Part shown: positions 7,408 through 9,852 of the stretch, piece by piece
Position numbering within the stretch: position 1 is the first letter of the stretch
How the letters are laid out: each line of letters starts with the position of its first letter
Source of the DNA: Actinomycetota bacterium
GTDB taxonomy: Bacteria; Actinomycetota; Acidimicrobiia; Acidimicrobiales; BP-101
Assembly: GCA_030838265.1 (NCBI GenBank)
Contig: JAUTXA010000206.1
Span: 1-9,852, forward strand
Direction of reading: 5' to 3'
Length of the DNA stretch: 9,852 bases
Translations under genes and position numbers: made by a program
The notes under the pieces: model-generated
What the model was told of the DNA's origin: nothing
The model's input: only the letters and a program-made list of their open reading frames with translations
Database searches by the model: none

Positions 7408-8379
7408 TCAGCCGAGGTGGAGCGGCGCCACCACGTGGTCGGGGAGTGAGGCGTCGGAGGCCGCGGGCTGTTGCTCGAGGGCCGATCGCATGTCGGCAAC
7501 CACGCCGGAGCCGTACCGCTCGCGCCACGACGCCTCGCAGTCGGCCACGAACTGGTCGTGGTGGCTGCGGATCTTGTCGCCCAGCTCGGTCAGCTGCACG
7601 AGCTTTCGCCGCGGGTTGTCCGGATCTTTGGTGACGACGGCGACGTCGTGACGCTCGAGCAGTGACTTGCCGTTGCCCGTGATGCCGTGGTCGGCCGGGG
7701 CGTCGGCCAGGGCCATGGGTTCGGCCGTCAGGTGACGAACCACGAGCGTGGTGCTGGCCAGCGGCCACATGGGACGGGCTTCGTAGTCGATCGAGAAGGC
7801 CATGAGCGCCTGCGACAGGAGGCCGGTGAGGGGGACGGTGGAGACGGTGTCGCCGCCATCGCGAAGGACCGGGCGCCAGTCCTGACCGTGACCCGGGATC
7901 TTGTCGTCCGGTCGAGGGGCGACGAACGAGCCACCGACCGCGCTCGGGTCGGCGGTGCCGTAGGTCGCCGGGAAGTGAGGCAGCTCGAGGAGGAGCTGCG
8001 CCACGAGCGCCTCGAGCGAGGTCCGGAGCGGCGATCCCGCCCACTTCTCGTCGTAGGCAGCGAGGCGATCGCTCCACACCTCACACGATCGGCGTCCCGC
8101 GTCGGTGAGGACGACGTCTCGCCCTCGCTGGCCGGGTGATGCGACCACCCAACCTCGGCGGGCCGATCCGGTGACCGCCGCCACCGCCAGCCGAGTCGAG
8201 ATGCGCGTCTCGGTCGCCAGGTCCCGCTCCGACCGGCCGTCGCCGACACCGCGCAGCACGTTCGACCAGATCGCCAAAGACGAGACCCCGCCGGCCGCCT
8301 CATCGGTGCGCTCGAGCTCAGCGGTGCATCCGCCGAGCACGCGGGAGATCAGCACGGGCAGGGCGAGGGCCTTGGTCAC
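7408..8379 (-). CDS. Tandem winged-helix MarR-like transcriptional regulator
   Basis: This 323-residue protein appears to contain two MarR-like winged helices in one chain. The first, about 33-115, has SLAIWSNVLRGVGDG, then RDLATETRISTRLAVAAV (52-69) and the wing/LTDAGRR strand (83-97). The second, about 183-290, has LLSQALMAFSIDYE (187-200), GNGKSLLERHDVAVV (235-249) and KLVQLTELGDKI (259-270). Both end in a similar helix with a Trp (EVWSDRL and EASWRER). The middle (131-180) has LPHFPATYG and GQDWRPVLRDGGDTVS, a pattern I associate with an actinobacterial family of unknown ligand. The GTG start at 8379 has no Shine-Dalgarno but a TAGGCT box 6 bases upstream, pointing to a leaderless transcript. 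It lies 45 bases before the reductase gene on the same strand, so it may control that operon and be partly co-transcribed with it. Regulation by a lipid ligand is a guess. Confidence 0.8.
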   Translation of the reverse strand: MTKALALPVLISRVLGGCTAELERTDEAAGGVSSLAIWSNVLRGVGDGRSERDLATETRISTRLAVAAVTGSARRGWVVASPGQRGRDVVLTDAGRRSCEVWSDRLAAYDEKWAGSPLRTSLEALVAQLLLELPHFPATYGTADPSAVGGSFVAPRPDDKIPGHGQDWRPVLRDGGDTVSTVPLTGLLSQALMAFSIDYEARPMWPLASTTLVVRHLTAEPMALADAPADHGITGNGKSLLERHDVAVVTKDPDNPRRKLVQLTELGDKIRSHHDQFVADCEASWRERYGSGVVADMRSALEQQPAASDASLPDHVVAPLHLG

Positions 8380-8385
8380 CGGTGG

Positions 8386-8391
8386 AGCCTA
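8386..8391 (-). promoter_or_regulatory. -10 box TAGGCT for leaderless transcription of the regulator
   Basis: On the minus strand TAGGCT matches the actinobacterial TAnnnT box and ends 6 bases before the GTG start at 8379. No Shine-Dalgarno is present between them, so transcription would begin at or next to the start codon. No clear -35 box is seen, which is common in this group. Confidence 0.55.
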
Positions 8392-8424
8392 GGTTGCGAC
8401 CTTCTCGCCCTGCCGGGCCGGCAG

Positions 8425-8430
8425 TAGCCT
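8425..8430 (+). promoter_or_regulatory. -10 box TAGCCT for leaderless transcription of the rhodanese-like gene
   Basis: TAGCCT fits TAnnnT and ends 7 bases before the ATG at 8438, the spacing expected when the transcript starts at the ATG. GGGAG directly touches the ATG and is too close to serve as a Shine-Dalgarno. It is back to back with the regulator's box 34 bases away. Confidence 0.55.
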
Positions 8431-8437
8431 GCGGGAG

Positions 8438-8890
8438 ATGGCCGACTTTGAGGTGCTGCCCGACCTGAAGTTCAACCGCGGACCGGTCGCCGATCCACAG
8501 CAGTACGCCCAGGATGCGGGCGCCGCGTCGTGGCTCTACTTCTGCGGCGAGGAGTTCGCGGCCATGGAAGGCGGCATGTCCTACGAGCAGGTCCAGGCTG
8601 CCGTGCCGGTGTCGGAGCAGATCGTCTCCGACCCGCCGCGCGTCCTCGACCTCGACCTCGTCGAGCAGCACATCGAGGCCCTCGACCGCCTGCCCCGACC
8701 CACCCTGGTCACCTGCCGGATGGGCCCGCGCTCGTCGGCGGTCGTCTATCTCTACTCGGGGCTGAGGGCCGGTGCCTCCGCTGACGACGTGCTCGCCCGC
8801 GCCGACGCCGACCAAGCGCCGTTCGCCGGCAACGACGAGCTTCGCGATCTCGTCCGCACCGGCTTGGAGCGCTTCTCCTCAGCGGGCTGA
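8438..8890 (+). CDS. Small rhodanese / phosphatase-like (DUF442-like) protein
   Basis: This 150-residue soluble protein has one clear functional element: LVTCRMGPRSSAVVYLY (90-106). In it C93 and R98 form a C-x4-R loop followed by a helix with Ser99-Ser100. This arrangement is found in rhodanese-fold proteins and in the DUF442/beta-lactamase-hydrolase-associated phosphatases (C-R-x-G-x-R-S). The strand PTLVTC before it and the ...LRAGASADDVLARA helix after it fit that fold. The N-terminal half holds GEEFAAMEGGMSYEQVQAAVPVSEQIVSDPPRV-type sequence, which is not the usual start of either family, so part of the domain may be reshaped. Sulfur transfer or phosphate-ester hydrolysis are both possible. 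It stands alone between a divergent regulator and the acetyltransferase gene 74 bases downstream. ATG 8438 is supported by the upstream TAnnnT box and by coding starting at once. Confidence 0.7.
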   Translation: MADFEVLPDLKFNRGPVADPQQYAQDAGAASWLYFCGEEFAAMEGGMSYEQVQAAVPVSEQIVSDPPRVLDLDLVEQHIEALDRLPRPTLVTCRMGPRSSAVVYLYSGLRAGASADDVLARADADQAPFAGNDELRDLVRTGLERFSSAG

Positions 8891-8891
8891 C

Positions 8892-8920
8892 CTCGGATGG
8901 GCGGCGGGCCCGAAGCCGAG
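8892..8920 (+). terminator. Hairpin after the rhodanese-like gene, possible terminator
   Basis: CTCGG (8892-8896) pairs with CCGAG (8916-8920), and inside it GGGC (8899-8902) pairs with GCCC (8908-8911) around the loop GGCGG, with a small internal bulge. It begins 2 bases after the stop codon. No T-run follows, so it would be a T-less actinobacterial terminator or an mRNA-stabilising stem. Confidence 0.4.
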
Positions 8921-8964
8921 AGAAGCTCCGTGACGCGACACGATTGAGGGCGTGGTCGACGACC

Positions 8965-9825
8965 GTGAATGACGCCCTGCGCAATGCGTACCTCCGGCGC
9001 CTCGGGGTGGCGGCGGGGCCGCCGACAGTTGAAGGCCTCTTCGATCTCCATCGGGCCCAGACCGAGCGGGTGGCGTACGAGACGCTGTGGATCCACCTCG
9101 GCGAGCGGTGGGGGATCGATCTCGCCGGCAGCGTCGACCGGGAGGCGACCAAGGGCCGGGGCGGATACTGCTTCCATCTCAACGGGGCCTTCGGGGCCCT
9201 CCTCTCGTCACTCGGCTACCACCTCACCCAGCACGTCGGCGGTGTCCACGGCGCCGACGGCGCGTCCGAGAACGAGATGACGAACCACCTCGTCCTCACG
9301 GTGGATGGGCTGCCGACGACCGAGAATCCGGGCGGTGTCTGGTACGTCGATGTCGGTCTGGGCGACGCCATGCACGAGCCCCTTCCGTTGGTCGAGGGGA
9401 CCTATCGCCAAGGTCCGTTCACCCTGTCGCTTGAGCGGACCCCGCGCGGGGTCGGCGACTGGCACCTCACCCACGACCTGGCCGGTGGGTTCAAGGGGAT
9501 GGCGTGGCGCTCGGCGGCGGCTGAGATCGACGACTTCGCGACAAAGCATCAGTGGTTGTCGACGAGCCCCGAGTCCGGGTTCGTACGGGTGCTCACCGCC
9601 CAGCGCCGCGACGCGACCGGCGTGGACATCCTGCGCGGCCTTGTCCTCAGGCGCATCGGCGCGGAAGCGTCGGAGCAGACGCTCACCTCGAGTCGGGACC
9701 TCTTCGATCTCATGGGGAGCCTCTTCGGACTCGACGTGAGTGGTGTCGAGCGCACCGCTCGCCAGGGCCTCTGGGCCAAGACCAGCGCCGCTCATGAAGC
9801 GTGGGTCGGGGCGGGTAAGCCGTAG
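8965..9825 (+). CDS. Arylamine N-acetyltransferase family protein
   Basis: This protein of about 286 residues belongs to the NAT family, which transfers acetyl or propionyl groups from CoA to aromatic amines, hydrazines or, in secondary metabolism, to form amides. The full Cys-His-Asp triad is present: C69 in RGGYCFHLN (65-73), H108 in TNHLVLTV (106-113) and D129 in YVDVGLGD (127-134). The N-terminal helices (NAYLRRLG, LFDLHRAQ, VAYETLWI) match the family, though the usual IPFEN reads VAYET. GTG at 8965 is preferred because it gives the typical N-terminus and puts the cysteine at 69, as in known NATs. TTG at 8944 would add seven unlikely residues. Neither start has a good Shine-Dalgarno. The 74-base gap to the upstream gene carries a hairpin, so the gene probably has its own promoter, which I cannot locate. 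No partner genes point to a specific substrate. The remaining 27 bases to the window end hold only a 5-base stem. Confidence 0.93.
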   Translation: MNDALRNAYLRRLGVAAGPPTVEGLFDLHRAQTERVAYETLWIHLGERWGIDLAGSVDREATKGRGGYCFHLNGAFGALLSSLGYHLTQHVGGVHGADGASENEMTNHLVLTVDGLPTTENPGGVWYVDVGLGDAMHEPLPLVEGTYRQGPFTLSLERTPRGVGDWHLTHDLAGGFKGMAWRSAAAEIDDFATKHQWLSTSPESGFVRVLTAQRRDATGVDILRGLVLRRIGAEASEQTLTSSRDLFDLMGSLFGLDVSGVERTARQGLWAKTSAAHEAWVGAGKP

Positions 9826-9852
9826 GCGATCCCAGTCGCCGATCTCTTCTAG

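Noticed and set aside
8944..8964. TTG at 8944 as the start of the N-acetyltransferase
   Set aside because: It adds seven residues absent from the family, and GTG at 8965 places the catalytic cysteine at the standard residue 69. It cannot be fully excluded, as neither start has a ribosome site.
9825..9840. GGCGA...TCGCC stem after the N-acetyltransferase as a terminator
   Set aside because: Only five pairs with a six-base loop and no T-run; it begins inside the stop codon and the window ends 12 bases later.

Overview
The window is very GC-rich DNA with GTG starts, tightly packed genes and almost no spacer. The gene families point to a high-GC actinobacterium. The acyl-CoA reductase/HAD fusion and the double-winged-helix MarR-like regulator fit actinobacteria, and Acidimicrobiia or a relative is my best guess from family memory, not from a marker gene. 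I see no rRNA, tRNA, CRISPR, insertion sequence or phage gene, and no gene-free stretch longer than 75 bases.

Layout: (1) 14-1272, plus strand: an ECF sigma factor and its membrane-anchored zinc-type anti-sigma factor, coupled through an ATGA overlap. (2) 1308-8379, minus strand: a block of five genes read right to left. First is a tandem MarR-like regulator (8379-7408). After 45 bases holding a 14-base palindrome comes a 786-residue fatty acyl-CoA reductase fused to a HAD phosphatase-like domain. It is followed by a zinc alcohol dehydrogenase, a divergent LarA-like (nickel-pincer racemase fold) protein and a PlsC-type acyltransferase. The last four are joined by 4-base overlaps (GTGA, ATGA) and one 9-base gap, so they are almost certainly one transcript. 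(3) 8438-9825, plus strand: a small rhodanese/phosphatase-like protein and an arylamine N-acetyltransferase.

The most interesting part is the four-gene lipid-type operon. A reductase for acyl-CoA/acyl-ACP, an alcohol/polyol dehydrogenase, a putative 2-hydroxyacid-type epimerase and an acyltransferase suggest synthesis or remodelling of an unusual lipid or lipid-linked alcohol. The product cannot be read from the sequence. The LarA-like protein keeps the cofactor-lysine, nickel-histidine and one catalytic-histidine positions at the spacing of lactate racemase, but lacks the second catalytic histidine and the substrate arginine, so lactate racemization is unlikely. The HAD domain has Glu where most HAD phosphatases have the second Asp.

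The divergent pair at 8379/8438 shows TAnnnT boxes 6 and 7 bases before each start codon, the pattern of leaderless actinobacterial transcripts.
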